Below are positions 39,744-56,589 of a stretch of DNA of 64,000 nt, piece by piece. This DNA is from Himantopus leucocephalus. Taxonomy: Eukaryota; Chordata; Aves; Charadriiformes; Recurvirostridae. The stretch is taken from positions 71,061,923 to 71,125,922 of the forward strand of contig RSEF01000004.1 of NCBI GenBank assembly GCA_003993805.1, written 5' to 3'. Below the pieces are notes generated by a model, which saw nothing but the letters and a program-made list of their open reading frames with translations, searched no databases and was not told the origin of the DNA. Both the position numbers and the translations under genes were made by a program. Within the stretch, counting starts at the first letter, position 1; each line of letters begins with the position of its first letter.

Positions 39744-39843
39744 NNNNNNNNNNNNNNNNNNNNNNNNNNNNNNNNNNNNNNNNNNNNNNNNNNNNNNNNN
39801 NNNNNNNNNNNNNNNNNNNNNNNNNNNNNNNNNNNNNNNNNNN
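39744..39843. other. Assembly gap of exactly 100 N that hides PDGFRA exons 15-21
   Basis: A run of exactly 100 N is the usual placeholder for a gap of unknown length. The coding sequence stops at phase 1 after exon 14 on the right (40111) and resumes at phase 0 in exon 22 on the left (39381). Neither the 267 bp between gap and exon 14 nor the 362 bp between gap and exon 22 contains kinase sequence. By comparison with human PDGFRA, about 295 residues are missing: hinge, kinase insert with the PI3K-binding tyrosines, HRD catalytic loop, DFG and activation loop. An A-rich run (39844-39860) borders the gap and may have broken the assembly. Confidence 0.93.
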
Positions 39844-40099
39844 AAAAAAAAAAAAAAAAACAAACTTCAAAAATAGTAGAAAATAAACTATAAAACATAA
39901 AAAGTATGGGGGGTTAATACACTGTTTTTTACTGAGTTATGACTGCAACTACTACCTAACTACTACCAAACTGAAAGGTTTGTGAAACCTTTTACTTGTA
40001 TATATTTATTGCTAAATCTTAAATCTAAATCAATTACTTGACATTTGTGTGCTTGTTAAACAGTGAACAATGGCTCCACAGCAAACCTCCATTTTGTCA

Positions 40100-45443
<5,344 letters not shown>

Positions 45444-45446
45444 TCA

Positions 45447-45662
<216 letters not shown>

Positions 45663-46108
45663 CTATTTTCCTCTTGAACCATGAGGAACATGACACATGC
45701 ACAAGACATCCACCTCCCATCCATCCATCCATTGCAGTTCCCGTGTCCTGCAGATGTGGCAGGAGCAGTCCCTGGGGCTGGTGAGTGTAAAGTCTTGCCA
45801 AGCCCAGAGCTGCCCTGCCTTCCTGTTTCAAAACCAAATGCAGAGATCATCTAGAAGAACATCCCATAGCCAGTGGCCATAAAATGGTAAAATGAATCAT
45901 GGAACCACATAGTAAGCGAAAAACAGATGCCCCATAAAGACCTGCAGAATGCCTCATCTGCAGATATCCCAGGGTGGAAAAAAAATCCATTTTCATTTAT
46001 TTTTATCTGCAACAATTCACATTTTTATCTATTAAGACTGAACTGGGGTGTCTTAGAGAGGGGTGAAACTGGCTGCTGTAATTTCAAAGAAGGACAAAGC
46101 AAACTCAC

Positions 46109-46302
46109 TGGGAGCCACAAGCTTCAGTTCCCGAGTAACAGCACCGAGGTCATTCCTAGCCACACATCGCACAGCCAGGGTTTCCTCTACTTTCTGGAAG
46201 GTCACTTGGCTTTGCACCATGTTTTTCTCATCTAGGTGGGCTTCCATGTGTATATCAGAGATATTGTTAGTCAAAAGAGTCCACGAGGTGTCGTTGCTGC
46301 AC
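46109..46302 (-). CDS. PDGFRA: PDGFRA exon 10: second part of Ig-like domain 5
   Basis: The exon is 194 bp, encoding residues 455-519. Acceptor AG is at 46304-46303 and donor GT at 46108-46107. It begins CSNDTSWTLLTNN (sequon NDTS) and ends RELKLVAP. The second domain 5 cysteine is in LAVRCVARNDLGA. Domain 5 is membrane-proximal and aligns the transmembrane helices in the active dimer. Confidence 0.96.
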
Positions 46303-46903
46303 CTGCAGGGAAGAATAAGGGAGAAACAGGTGTTGGGCATAGGTATGGATAAAGAAGAGTGAACAGAACAGCAATCACCTTTCCTTATTTCTTCTAACAA
46401 TGATCATTTTAAAGACCAGAAATGCTTAAGACCATCTCTGTGAAAAGCCTACATCTTTCTTCCCTCAGAATAATCTACCTTCTGATCCTCCTTACTGGTG
46501 CCACTTTGAAGGCTTGACAACGCAGCCCAGCAGCTCTGGTATAGGTAGGCCTTGGTGTTGCTATGCGTCCCATAGAGGTATAGTACTGGACGGATCTCTA
46601 TTTCTGCCTGAATTCTTAGTGCTGTACAAGGCTCCCTGGGGCAGGGCTAGGAGGACAATTGTCCTACCAGGCAGTAAGAGGTTTTAGCACAATGAGAGTG
46701 GAACACAGCTGGAAGGTGTTGGAGGTGCCTTGCTGCCCAAGGCTCCTACCCTCCTTCCATGCATGGTCTCCCTCTCCCTGGTGGATGACCTCCCAGCGAA
46801 AAAACAGCCTCCCAGCAGCTACGGGAGCCAGTCTAGAACTACCAAAAATGGAAGCAACTACTCCGCGTGTCTAAAATACTTTGAAGGTGAAAATTCTAGT
46901 TTA

Positions 46904-46961
46904 TCATAGACTCATAGAATGGTTAGAGTTGGAAGGGACTTTATAGATCATCTGGTCCCAA
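46904..46961 (-). mobile_element. Short CR1 3'-end fragment in PDGFRA intron 9
   Basis: TCATAGACTCATAGAATGG followed by GTTGGAAGGGACTTTATAGA and ATCATCTGGTCCCA matches the last roughly 55 bp of CR1 in reverse orientation. It overlaps the left edge of the block duplicated around the N at 47088. Confidence 0.8.
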
Positions 46962-47236
46962 TAATTTCGGGGGAAATAATTACATGTGAATATTAAGGAG
47001 CATGCAAGAGTGTTAAGGAGGCAGATGGAGCTATCTATGAAATGATGAGAACTCCCTGAATGGGGGGACAGCTACTCCTTGAGATCCNCTTACAGATCAT
47101 CTGGTCCCAATAATTTTGGGGGAAATAATTACATGTGAATATTAAGGAGCACGCAAGAGTGTTAAGGAGGCAGATGGAGCTATCTATGAAACGATGAGAA
47201 CTCCCTGAATGGGGGGACAGCTACTCCTTGAGATCC
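46939..47236. repeat. Near-identical block of about 148 bp around N at 47088 in PDGFRA intron 9
   Basis: Copy 1 (46939-47087) and copy 2 (47089-47236) differ at about five positions. The duplicated block begins inside a CR1 fragment, so the CR1 edge appears twice. Confidence 0.88.
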
Positions 47237-47519
47237 TTACTCAAACTGGGACTGTGAAATCTGCTGAGTTCGCTTATTGAGCACAAAGATTTATGAGAGA
47301 AACCTCCTGGATCAGTGCATTGTGTCTTCTCCTACAGAATGCAATCACTAGGAAAGGCACTGACAACCTCTCTCGAAATATAAGCCTCTGAAAAGACAAA
47401 TCAGATTTATAGCTTACTGGCCCTTAATGAGGAAAACATGGTGCAGTAACTAATAAAGTTAAGCTAATCAAGGACACAGCCAGTCATATTTTAGATAAGA
47501 AAGCACACACTCCTCTTAC

Positions 47520-47646
47520 TTTTTAATGTCCTTGCAAACCAGCCACTCCACATCAGGAAGCGGGGTCCCCTCCGCCAAGCACCTCACTGTCTGCCCACCA
47601 GCAGAGCCATGGTGATCATCCACGAGGTCTAAGATCAGGGCTGGAA
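47520..47646 (-). CDS. PDGFRA: PDGFRA exon 9: first part of Ig-like domain 5
   Basis: The exon is 127 bp, encoding residues 413-454. Acceptor AG is at 47648-47647 and donor GT at 47519-47518. It encodes [20 protein letters not shown], then [21 protein letters not shown]. It contains the first domain 5 cysteine (VRCLAEG) and one of the extra pair (WLVCKD) that matches a second cysteine at the start of exon 10; the CKDIKKC arrangement is shared with mammals. Confidence 0.96.
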
Positions 47647-48113
47647 CTGAGAAGGAGACAGGAGTTTGTTAAAATACTCTTCAGGGTCTACAAAAAGCAG
47701 CCTGAAATTTCAAATAAACCAGGACAGGTATTGTTTGGCCAACAGCTTAGCGACAGCTAGAAACTCATCTAGGAGGTCTTTAACTCCTGTAGGACAGAGC
47801 AGATCCTAGGCTAGAGCCACAAAAAGGAAGTGCTGCGGTTATGCCACGTCTTCATGTCATACTAAATGAGCTATCGTCCCCGCTGTCAGCTGGAATAACT
47901 TAGGCAGGAGGATAAAGTTTCTTTTTGGCTGAAGGCCAGGGCCAAAGAGAAAGCCAGGATCAGGGTACGAGAGCTCCAAGGACTCGGCACACACGCACTG
48001 CTCCGGACACCCCAGTTCACACCTTTCTTATTGCAATACTCCAGGCAATCCAATGTGTAAGTGGATAAAGTCTTTACTGTGTGCCAGCAGTTCCAGTGGG
48101 CAAGGCTCCTTAC

Positions 48114-48229
48114 CTTGTATTAGCAAGGAGAAGGTGTATCTTTTAACCTCATCTTCATTTTCAGCAACCAAAGTATAGTATCCGCTGTCTTCTTCCTTGG
48201 CCCGGATCAATTTTAATATACTCTGAAAC
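48114..48229 (-). CDS. PDGFRA: PDGFRA exon 8: second part of Ig-like domain 4
   Basis: The exon is 116 bp, encoding residues 374-412. Acceptor AG is at 48231-48230 and donor GT at 48113-48112. It carries [20 protein letters not shown], followed by [15 protein letters not shown]. The position of the usual second cysteine is occupied by threonine (YYTLVA), the family signature for domain 4. The basic and acidic residues in LIRAKEED are those used in homotypic domain 4 contacts in class III receptors. Confidence 0.96.
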
Positions 48230-48735
48230 CTGCAGAAATGAAAGTATTTGTTTGTATTTTTAGAGTATGTCAAAAAAAAAATCCTCTTCAATGCAACATA
48301 TAACTTGTGTATGTGGAGATTATAATGTAGTGGCATTTGGCATTTCTAGCATGCCTTAACACTAAAATAACTATTAAAATGGTAAATAACTACCAAAATA
48401 CAACTGAGAAACAAGTGGGCATAATTATTTTCTGCAGAGATCCAACAAAGCCCCTGATGTTATTGGAAATAGCTAGAAATTATTGGCGTGGAGATATCCT
48501 GGAGGGAATGAAGAGACTTAGTACTCAGAAACCAAGATCCCTATGGTCTGGAGAGGTTGATGTTATGAAGGGAATAAGAAGAGGTAGATTAGGCAACGCC
48601 CTTTAGAGTAGAAAACAAAGAAATTATTTTTAAATGCCACTGAGGAAGAAAGAACAAACTGCAGTGGAAAGAGAGAGCAGGAGCAGTGCCCAGGTCAAGT
48701 CAACATGGCAAAGTAAGAGTCAGAAGAATTTTTAC

Positions 48736-48925
48736 CTTGTTTCCTGGACTCTGTTGGAACTAGTAACAATCTCAGTAAGATTTTCAATCAGAGTCACGTT
48801 ATCCTTCAACCAGTACATTTTTGGTGCTGGGTAGGCCTGCACATCGACAACAAAGTTTTTGACTTCGTGCAGATTGACAGCTTCCAAAGGGCTAAACTGA
48901 GGCTCCAGGTGAACGAACCCTTTGT
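48736..48925 (-). CDS. PDGFRA: PDGFRA exon 7: first part of Ig-like domain 4
   Basis: The exon is 190 bp, encoding residues 311-373. Acceptor AG is at 48927-48926 and donor GT at 48736's 3' neighbours, 48735-48734. It contains [20 protein letters not shown], the tryptophan in KMYWLKDN and the sequon in LIENLTEI. No Ig cysteine is present, as expected: domain 4 of class III receptors lacks the disulfide and mediates receptor-receptor contacts in the dimer. Intron 6 is only 103 bp, so exons 6 and 7 are close together. Confidence 0.96.
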
Positions 48926-49028
48926 CTGTAAATGAAAAAGCCTTGGGTAAACAATGCTGTGCAGCATTTTTCAAGATTGGTGTTTTCCAACACGTTAATA
49001 ATTTTTGGACACTAAAATCAGACTATAC

Positions 49029-49200
49029 CATGAACTGTAATGACTACTTTCTTATTTTCCTTAACCTCCTTGGTTGCATGCCGAGCAGTACATTCATAAT
49101 CCCCTGTGTCTTTCACTGTTGCCTCAGGAATGGTCAAGGTGTAAACCAGCTTCTGCGATGGGACTTTGATATCATCAAGTTTTATCAGACCTTTTTCTTT
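49029..49200 (-). CDS. PDGFRA: PDGFRA exon 6: second half of Ig-like domain 3
   Basis: The exon is 172 bp, encoding residues 254-310. Acceptor AG is at 49202-49201 and donor GT at 49028-49027. It carries [20 protein letters not shown] followed by the second domain 3 cysteine in [12 protein letters not shown], then VVITVH, the linker to domain 4. The segment is highly conserved with mammals. Confidence 0.96.
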
Positions 49201-50654
49201 CTGTAGTTTGGAGAAGGAAAAAAAACCTTACTTAAGTAACTGAGCTGAAAGCACACCATTGAGGATCTATGATGCCATGGGAGCGAGAGCAACCATCTAA
49301 ACCCCGTATGGCAGAAGACTTTACTCAGGCAGGGATGTATTTTCAGCCACAGGCACTAAAGGTGTGTCTCTAAAAAATACACCCTTTTGGGGGCAGGCGC
49401 AGAAGGGTGGGGAGGTTGAGAGCTCATACCTTGTTCACTCAAAACAAAATACCATTCAAAATTTGGGTGAGCAGTCCAAAAGTGTTTTACTACTTACACA
49501 CTACCTTCTCCTCAGACATAAAAGCTGTGGGGTTTTATGTTGAATTTTATTTGTTCAGTTCCCATGAAGTAAGGTGAGGTTTTATCCCCTCCATCAGACA
49601 AAAAGTAAGCAGTTTCTACATGCTATGTTCTGCCAGCTCTCAAAACAAGAATAATTTATGGACAAGGAGAAGACTGCTGCGAGTAAAAGGATGGTAAGAA
49701 TGGTAGAACATGGAAAATCAAACAAAACATTCTTAAACCTTTTTTTTTCTTGGGCTCTTAACTTACTTAAATAAAAGGGGGGATTTGGGGTCACAATTAG
49801 GTAGTCACTTCATAGAATCATAGAATTGTTAAGGTTGGAAGGGACCTTTAAGATCATCTACTCCAACCATTAACCTAACCTGACAAAACCACATCTAAAC
49901 CATATCCCCAAGTACCACATCTGTCCTTCTTTTAAACACCTCCAGGGATGGCGAATCCACCACCTCCCTCACTTCAGCTACTCCACCCCTGTAGTGACCA
50001 GACTTTTTACATGGGATACGCTGAAATTCTCCATGGACAGGGACGGGCTCTAACCAATAAAAAATTTCACTGCAGAAGGATGTTAACGCCAGTTTGAAAA
50101 TTCTTGAGGTTCTCCAGAAGTTTTAGGGTTTTCTTACTAGGTGGTTCTCATTAGTGAGTAATTACAGTGACTGTAAGAGTCATTTTAATTAACATTTGCA
50201 TAATGAGGAACAATGAAGCCTGTGAACTTGATTCTTCATCATCCGCTATTATGCCCAAGAACCCAAGGTTTAAGAGAGACATTTTAGAGGTTCAGACCTC
50301 CAGCAGCAGAACTCCATGCACATGTCTGACACTTTCCTAGATCTTTCTATTTCTACAACATTTCTTTTTTTCAACCAGCACAAGACCTGAGAGACAGCAT
50401 TCCTCCCTCGGAGGATGAACTCCTAGTCACACCTCACCTTCCTCTCATACTTTGCATACTTACTAACAGCAAACTCTAACTTTTGGGACTGACTTTCTTT
50501 TGTGGTAACCTAAAAGTAAAAGAAATTACTTTGTTTTCTCTCCTCAGCTGTCTTCATTCAGAGAAGAGCAGAATATTTTACAACCCCACCTTCTTCCCCA
50601 AAAAGTAACTACAAACATTCAAACCAAGAATAAAATAAAAAGAGAGATATTTAC
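49201..50654 (-). other. PDGFRA: PDGFRA intron 5, with CR1 insertion
   Basis: This 1454-bp intron holds a CR1 fragment at 49811-49970. The rest is unremarkable AT-rich sequence. Confidence 0.85.
49811..49970 (-). mobile_element. CR1 fragment in PDGFRA intron 5
   Basis: It starts with CATAGAATCATAGAATTG and GGAAGGGACCTTTAAGATCA, then continues through the region ending in CCTCCAGGGATGGCGAATCC. The match to CR1 fades at about 49970. Its 3' end lies to the left, so the element has the same orientation as PDGFRA. Confidence 0.9.
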
Positions 50655-50785
50655 CACTTTCCCAGGATAATTCCACTGTAAATTAACCACCTCATTGTCA
50701 AAGACCACACAAGTTACTACGATGGTCTCGCCTGTTTTGTAGACAGTTTTAAGAGCTTCAATTTCAACTGGCAGCTGTGATGTCG
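50655..50785 (-). CDS. PDGFRA: PDGFRA exon 5: first half of Ig-like domain 3
   Basis: The exon is 131 bp, encoding residues 210-253. Acceptor AG is at 50787-50786 and donor GT at 50654-50653. It encodes the strand with the first domain 3 cysteine ([15 protein letters not shown]) and the core tryptophan (LQWNYPGKV). It starts in phase 1, completing the alanine codon begun in exon 4, and ends in phase 0. Confidence 0.95.
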
Positions 50786-51484
50786 CTAAGAGAAGAGGAA
50801 GAGAGCAGATTTAGTTTTTAAAAGTATGCAATTTTCACATGGTGCGATTTCAGGGGGAGATTTCCATTTCACTTCCTTTACTGAAGAATAATCTGGAAAA
50901 TTCAGTGAAAGTACTGCTGGTTTATAGCGATGTAAACAATGTGTATTTAAAGCATGAAGTGTACAGGCATTGAGTTCAATCCCCCAAAGAGTGATCTATG
51001 TTTAAAATTAGAAGTTCCTAACTCAAATGCCCCTGAGAAAAGACACTCGTTATAAGAGCAATTTCCCATTTTGCTAATCAGTGACTGTCTTTGAGAATCC
51101 ATTGCTGGCCAATAAAAACTTTATTGTCAAAATATTTTAATCATGCTGTTTTTCAGACTACCCAAAGTCCTACGATTTGAAGCCACTGGGAAACACCAAT
51201 GTTTTAAGTTTCAGCCAACAAGATGAAAACACCTGAATTACAGGATACTTTTGCTGTACCCATTTGGGAGAGGAGATAAGGTCAAAGACACTTTATTCTC
51301 ATCAAAAATCTACGTAACCACTAAGTAAACTAGCAAGTAAATAACTAGCAATACTGCCAGAGGAGCAAGGAGCTCATTATCAGGGAAGTATCTGACATAA
51401 TCCTGTGATACTGGTGCTGACAGAGCTCTTACAGTACTGGGCTGAATATTATTAGTCTTTTTGTAAATGAACAAAAATAAATAC

Positions 51485-51748
51485 CTTTTAAAATATAGAT
51501 GAGGAACTCATCAGACTTGAACTCCACGCCTTTAACCATTGTTTTGCATGTATATGAGCCCGCTGGGAAATTCCCTACGAAGCCTTGTTTGCTGTCATAG
51601 AAAGCATAGACAGCCTTGTCTAAACTGTTAATTAAAGTCACTTCAGCACTCGGGTCACTTGTCCGACAAGGGATAACGGTGGGATCACCTTCTTCTACTA
51701 GGATAAACTGGTCTTCTGGTATAGAAGGAACAAAAGGCATGTCTGGGT
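51485..51748 (-). CDS. PDGFRA: PDGFRA exon 4: Ig-like domain 2
   Basis: The exon is 264 bp, encoding residues 122-209. Acceptor AG is at 51750-51749 and donor GT at 51484-51483. It begins DPDMPFVPSIPEDQFILVEE. The Ig cysteines are in VIPCRTSDP and GSYTCKT, and YDSKQGF lies between them as in other PDGFRA proteins. This is the fastest-diverging part of the readable ectodomain compared with mammals, but the length is unchanged and the frame is intact. Confidence 0.96.
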
Positions 51749-54700
51749 CTGTAAAAAACAAGAGGTAATTTTACACTGTCTTGTTTGTAGTAAGACCATG
51801 TACAAGAATTGGACATCAATGACCACTTATAGATGGTAACTGAAACTAGTACGGTTTGTTACTCCACTTTTTCAGAGATTGCAGGTAAGCCATATTAACT
51901 GTATGTAGTATCTCCTTTTTGTTATTTGACCTAAGCACAAAACAGGAAAGAATAGGAAATGCAAAGGACCTCCAGAAAAAAAAGCTAAGCTCTATCAACC
52001 CTTAGACGTGGTTCTGAGGTATTCCCACTATGAGGGCAAAAGGATAGTAAGTGACAAAAAGCACGAAAATCGCTACTGGGTGTGAAAACATTCATGCAAT
52101 TGTTGGGGACTAAAGTAAAGATGAATTCACTTTATCATAGACAACTCTATCAAGATATATGTATGGCAAAGATCTCAGGGAAGAATTTGGACTTAAACAT
52201 CCTGGGTTTATGACACAAGATTTTGCACTTAGGTGCAACATTCACCACACAAAAAAATTATTAAAGATCCTGCCTTTTATTGGTACAAATCACTCAGCTT
52301 CTTCAGTTAGATTTTTTTTTTCCTTTGGAAACAGCAGCTACCTCCTAACCAATACCTAAGCAGGGAAAAAAAAAATAAAAAGAAAAAAAATCCAAACACT
52401 TCCAATGTCAAAAAGTAGAAATCAGTTCCATGTTGTTTATGTTGAACACCGTTAAAGCCAAATTTCACCAAAAATAGTTCAAGGTACTCATCTTCATGCA
52501 TTTCTAACAAGTCCAACATGACAGTTATGAGACATAGTTAATTATGGTCACAGCATGTGGTTTTCAAAATATGGTATTCAACCAGAAAAAAAGCAAACAA
52601 ACACCTGGTAGTTTTATTTCCTTTAAAGTCAACAAAATACATGCCAGCTTTCCTATCCGGCCAATCCAAAGCCTGAGTTTAAAACATAATTGCATAACAT
52701 AGCCAACTTAAAAAACACAGCCCTCAAATTATCTCCGTTTGGCCATTCGGAATAAACAAATAATCCCTGCTAGCCTGAAGCTTCTGTGCGAAGCTTTATA
52801 ATAAAATTTAATAAATAGCAATCGAAATCCCTCCAACAATAGACTTTCTGCTGCACTGGCAGGCTCTTTGTAGCAATATTCCAAACACAGCGCTCCGTCC
52901 CAAAGACGCTGCCAACTCCATGTATTCATTTTCCCACTGTAATTTAAAACAGAAACAGGATTCACCTAGTTTGGTTTTCTGTGCGCTGTTAGTGAAAATG
53001 GGATATTGTGTGAAGTCTCAATGTAATCCTCCTTGGCTAAAGTGGGTTGCTGCCACCCATTGCCCTCCTAATTCATTGCAGGAAAAACAATTGTAAAGAC
53101 AAAATTTATAGTGGAAACAGAAACATTCTCTATAATTTGAAGAAAAGGATATGTTACTGCATTTATGACATCTTGATGGTTAGTGAGTGGAAAAAATTAC
53201 AGGGTGTCTCTGCCCTGCAAATCTGGTAGGCTGACGTCTAGAGGCATTTTAAAAACAAACCAAAAAGCCCTCTTGAAGAAATCTTCCATCTCTTGCCTTT
53301 ATATTCCTTCACTGAGTGAGTTACAAGGCTGCTTAACACCAACAACATCTTCCGGTGATTTGGTTAGAGCTGTTTGGAAATCAAGATACATGTGCCAAAG
53401 CTTGCAGCCTCTGCTGAAACATCTTCTTGCTTCAAGGACGAATGCAAACATTTTATATTTGTTCTGGGAAATGGAGAAGAAGTCTTGGAAGAATCACTGC
53501 CCTCGAATCACACATGATGAACTNGTCTTCTTGCTTCAAGGACGAATGCAAACATTTTACATTTGTTCTGGGAAATGGAGAAAAAGTCTTGGAAGAATCA
53601 CTGCCCTCGAATCACACATGATGAACTGCAAAAACTTAATGCCACTGAAAAATTGCCCTTAAAATATGTCCCTTTAGTGCTTCCCGAGATTTTCCCCTTC
53701 CACAGTCTTCCTTGCAGTTGCAGACATCATCACCTTCACAACATACTGCAGTTTGGCAAGATGATTTGCAATCTCTTCTTCTCTCTTTCCTTTCTTATTC
53801 AAAATATTTACTGCAAATCTGCTGGCTTGATCTTTCCTGGCCCTGCAGTTGTGCCACTCATCCCCTGAACCCCAGCCAAAGCCGAGGAAACATCCAGCCA
53901 GGGCTTTACAAAGGCAGTCGGTTGTGGCTCAGCCTCTGGTGCCTATCTCAGCTATGACAATAAAGATCTTCATCCCATGGGTAGCGCGGAAAGCCTTTAA
54001 ACAGATTTCCAGTCAGAACAAGAGGAAGGGAGGGCAAAGCTGGAGATAGGTACTCCCAAAAAGAAACGATGCCATTTCTTCTGGGTCCAACAGGTTTTCC
54101 ACCACTGCAGAGAAAGGCAGTGCAGGGCCTGGGAAGGCTGTGTTTGCTTTGAAAATTACAGGGCACTGCATGGTAGCACCATGTTTTTAATCTTGCGTCA
54201 GACTGGCCAGCAATAACACTTCTCGTTTCACCCTCCCTTGTGACAGCCACCCCTAAGGTGGCTCCGTTGCCTTATGCTTCCCAGGCCCTGTGCACACATG
54301 AGTTTTCCCCAGTTCTCAGTTCAAGCCTAATTCAGGTTGAGAACAAGACATGGTCTTCCTCATCTGGCAACCGCTTTAGTGTCAGACATGGCACTGGTTT
54401 GGTCAGTACATGTCCCAAAACATCCACCACCCACGTCACACCTGAAAGGATTGGTGTTGACGTTAATCCCCACCTAGGGGCCAGGCAAACCTGAAGGCTG
54501 GACCTGCTCCCACAGCTGACCTGACCTGACTACCAAGGTCTACTACCCAGACCCTGGTGGTCAGAAGACCTCACGTCTGAAGTCGCATCCCTCTTCTTGA
54601 GAACTAAAACTCTTACCAAAAAAGTGAAAACCAATAGAAAGGAAGAGGAATATATCCATAGAGTCACAGGGGCTGGTCTTGATTTACACGTTAGGAAATG

Positions 54701-54823
54701 GCCCTGGGGTCATTTATCTTCATGTGACGGCAAATTGCCACCAGCAATACACCTCTTCTGAACATCCACAGTTCAGCCCTCCCACACAAACCTCCAGGTA
54801 TGGCTGTGGCATCCCCCACTCAC
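51749..54823 (-). other. PDGFRA: PDGFRA intron 3
   Basis: This is a 3075-bp intron. It contains a T/A-rich tract at 52310-52395 and the near-duplicate of about 103 bp around the N at 53524. Overlapping open frames at 53.2-54.5 kb show no family resemblance. No further exon was recognised. Confidence 0.85.
53422..53627. repeat. Near-identical block of about 102 bp around N at 53524 in PDGFRA intron 3
   Basis: Copy 1 (53422-53523) and copy 2 (53525-53627) differ at two or three positions. The block is purely intronic. Confidence 0.88.
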
Positions 54824-55138
54824 CAGGCACATAGATGTAGATGTCCTTCCCTTCCACTTCCCCATCCTCTACTTGAGTATGGTTATAATAGCAAACATAC
54901 AAGCCCGTGTGAGCGGCTGAGGCATTTCCGACTTCGAGCACTGTCACGAAGAGGCCACTGTTGTTTTCTTCATGTCTAATGTCTATCCTGTGGCTTCCCT
55001 CGGTCACTGGGTACTGCCAGCTCACTTCGCTGTCTCCAGAGCATTTGAGCGTGAAATTGGAATTCAGCTGTACCACCATTTCATTCCTATTGGGAACAAT
55101 AGTCGGCAGAGGAAGCTGGCAAAACGTTAGGAATGGTC
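54824..55138 (-). CDS. PDGFRA: PDGFRA exon 3: end of signal peptide and Ig-like domain 1
   Basis: The exon is 315 bp, encoding residues 17-121. Acceptor AG is at 55140-55139 and donor GT at 54823-54822. It contains the end of the signal peptide ([11 protein letters not shown]) and Ig domain 1. The domain cysteines sit in FTLKCSG and YVCYYN, with the Ig tryptophan in VSWQYP. The tyrosine corner reads [11 protein letters not shown], close to the AAHTGLYTCYY of mammals. NNSG and NHTQ are N-glycosylation sequons. The exon ends in IYIYVP, which leads into domain 2. Ig1-Ig3 form the PDGF-binding region in this family. Confidence 0.96.
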
Positions 55139-56528
55139 CTGCAAGAAGACATGAATAAATAGCATGTGAACACACAGAATAACCTCAGCATGGAAAAACA
55201 GCAGAGTGGATCCAGAGCAGCTCTTTTTCCAACCATTCCGGAGGTGCTGATGTCCCGGGAAATCTGCCCTTGTTAAAAGCCAGTGTTTTGCCCCATGGAT
55301 GGCAAAAGGCTTCCCTTTGAAATGCTAAGCGTTTGCCTGCTGACTTCTGTTTGTCAAATCAAGAGGTGAAAGACAGAGGTGAAGTTAGAGATGGCTCCCA
55401 ATCCACACCTCAGCTTCCCAGCCCCAAAGGTGGGCACCACTCTGCTGCAGACCAGTGAAGCCCACACCCTGGCTGCTGGGTCATGGGCGTCTTACAGCTC
55501 CTTACAGCAATGGTCAGGAAACCAGCAGTTCTGTCAGCCTTCCAGTAAGCTCACAACTGACATTTAGGAACCCCTTCCCAAGATCAGTGCCTGCGGTTTA
55601 CATCTGGCTTCTATTTCTGCAAAGGGATGGAGCAGGAGTTTAGACCCAAAATTTGTGCATCAGGTCTGCCTCTAGCCAAAACGTACAGAAGGTTTATAGC
55701 CAAATAAAACCGTAATTCACTGAACGAGATGTTGTAGATGGCGTTGATTTTCAGATACAATCTACAGTTAGAGGCTCAGATTTGCAAGCCTAAGTAATTT
55801 GTAGGTGGGCTGGTGCGGGTCCAACCCCCAGAAGGAAAATTAGAGGATCCACACCCTAAAAAAACGGGGAATTCACCAGGGAAACGGATGTGCTGTTTCA
55901 GTCTATCAAACGACCTGTACAAAACAGATAGGACAGTCCATGACAAACAGCCCACGGTGTGAAAGCGGGCTCTGGGCAATAAACGGGCAGCAGGAATCCA
56001 GGCTGTCTTTGAAACTAGTTTCTCACTCCTGCACGTGTTGTCCCGGTCTACAGGCCCTTTCTATATTTGGCACCCTGTGGCAAACCCTGCCCTCCCCTCC
56101 CGGCACCATTCGCTCGGCAGATGTCGGGAGGCTGGGCGGGCAGCCCCGGCGAGCGCGGTGAGGTGGTGCGGCGTGGGAGGATGCGGGGAGCCCACACAGG
56201 CAGCGCCAGGCTGCTGGTGAAACCCCGGTGGAGCGAGGGCTGGGACAGCTGGAGGTAGGCAGGCTCACTTTCCCTGCGCAGGCAGACAAACCGGGCGGGA
56301 GGTTAGAGCAGCTGTAGAGGTGCCAAAGCGGCCGGCACAGGCTACTGAAAGTACCGTCCTCTCGGTGGTTCTTGCCTTAGCCTACCGAAGGGAAGGGCAG
56401 AAAGATCGAGCCTGTAGCCAGCTGGCAACCGCTTGGCGTTTGTTATGGTGGGCACAATGAAAGCAAGCTTAAATTAGGATTTACGAAGGAGTAGGGGCGG
56501 AGAGGCTCAGAGGGCTGAGGAACATTAC
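55139..56528 (-). other. PDGFRA: PDGFRA intron 2
   Basis: This is a 1390-bp intron with a GC-rich segment at about 56050-56290. The short open frames there occur on both strands and are taken as composition effects. Confidence 0.85.
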
Positions 56529-56589
56529 CTGTGAGAAAACATCCCAGGATCAGGAACGTCCGTGGGGAAGTACCCATAGCTACCAACAA
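56529..56589 (-). CDS. PDGFRA: PDGFRA exon 2: end of 5' UTR, start codon and signal peptide
   Basis: The exon is 61 bp with acceptor AG at 56591-56590 after a pyrimidine-rich tract and donor GT at 56528-56527. The ATG is at 56577-56575, after 12 untranslated bases. It encodes residues 1-16 plus one base: MGTSPRTFLILGCFLT, a hydrophobic secretion signal that continues into exon 3. The mammalian protein begins with the same MGTS and the same CFLTG/CLLTG ending. The open frame extends upstream of this ATG, but that part is intron beyond the acceptor, so the start is secure. Confidence 0.95.

Larger units (their letters stand above)
46303..47519 (-). other. PDGFRA: PDGFRA intron 9, with CR1 fragment and false duplication
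   Basis: This 1217-bp intron holds a short CR1 3' end at 46904-46961 and the duplicated block joined by the N at 47088. Nothing else was recognised. Confidence 0.85.
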
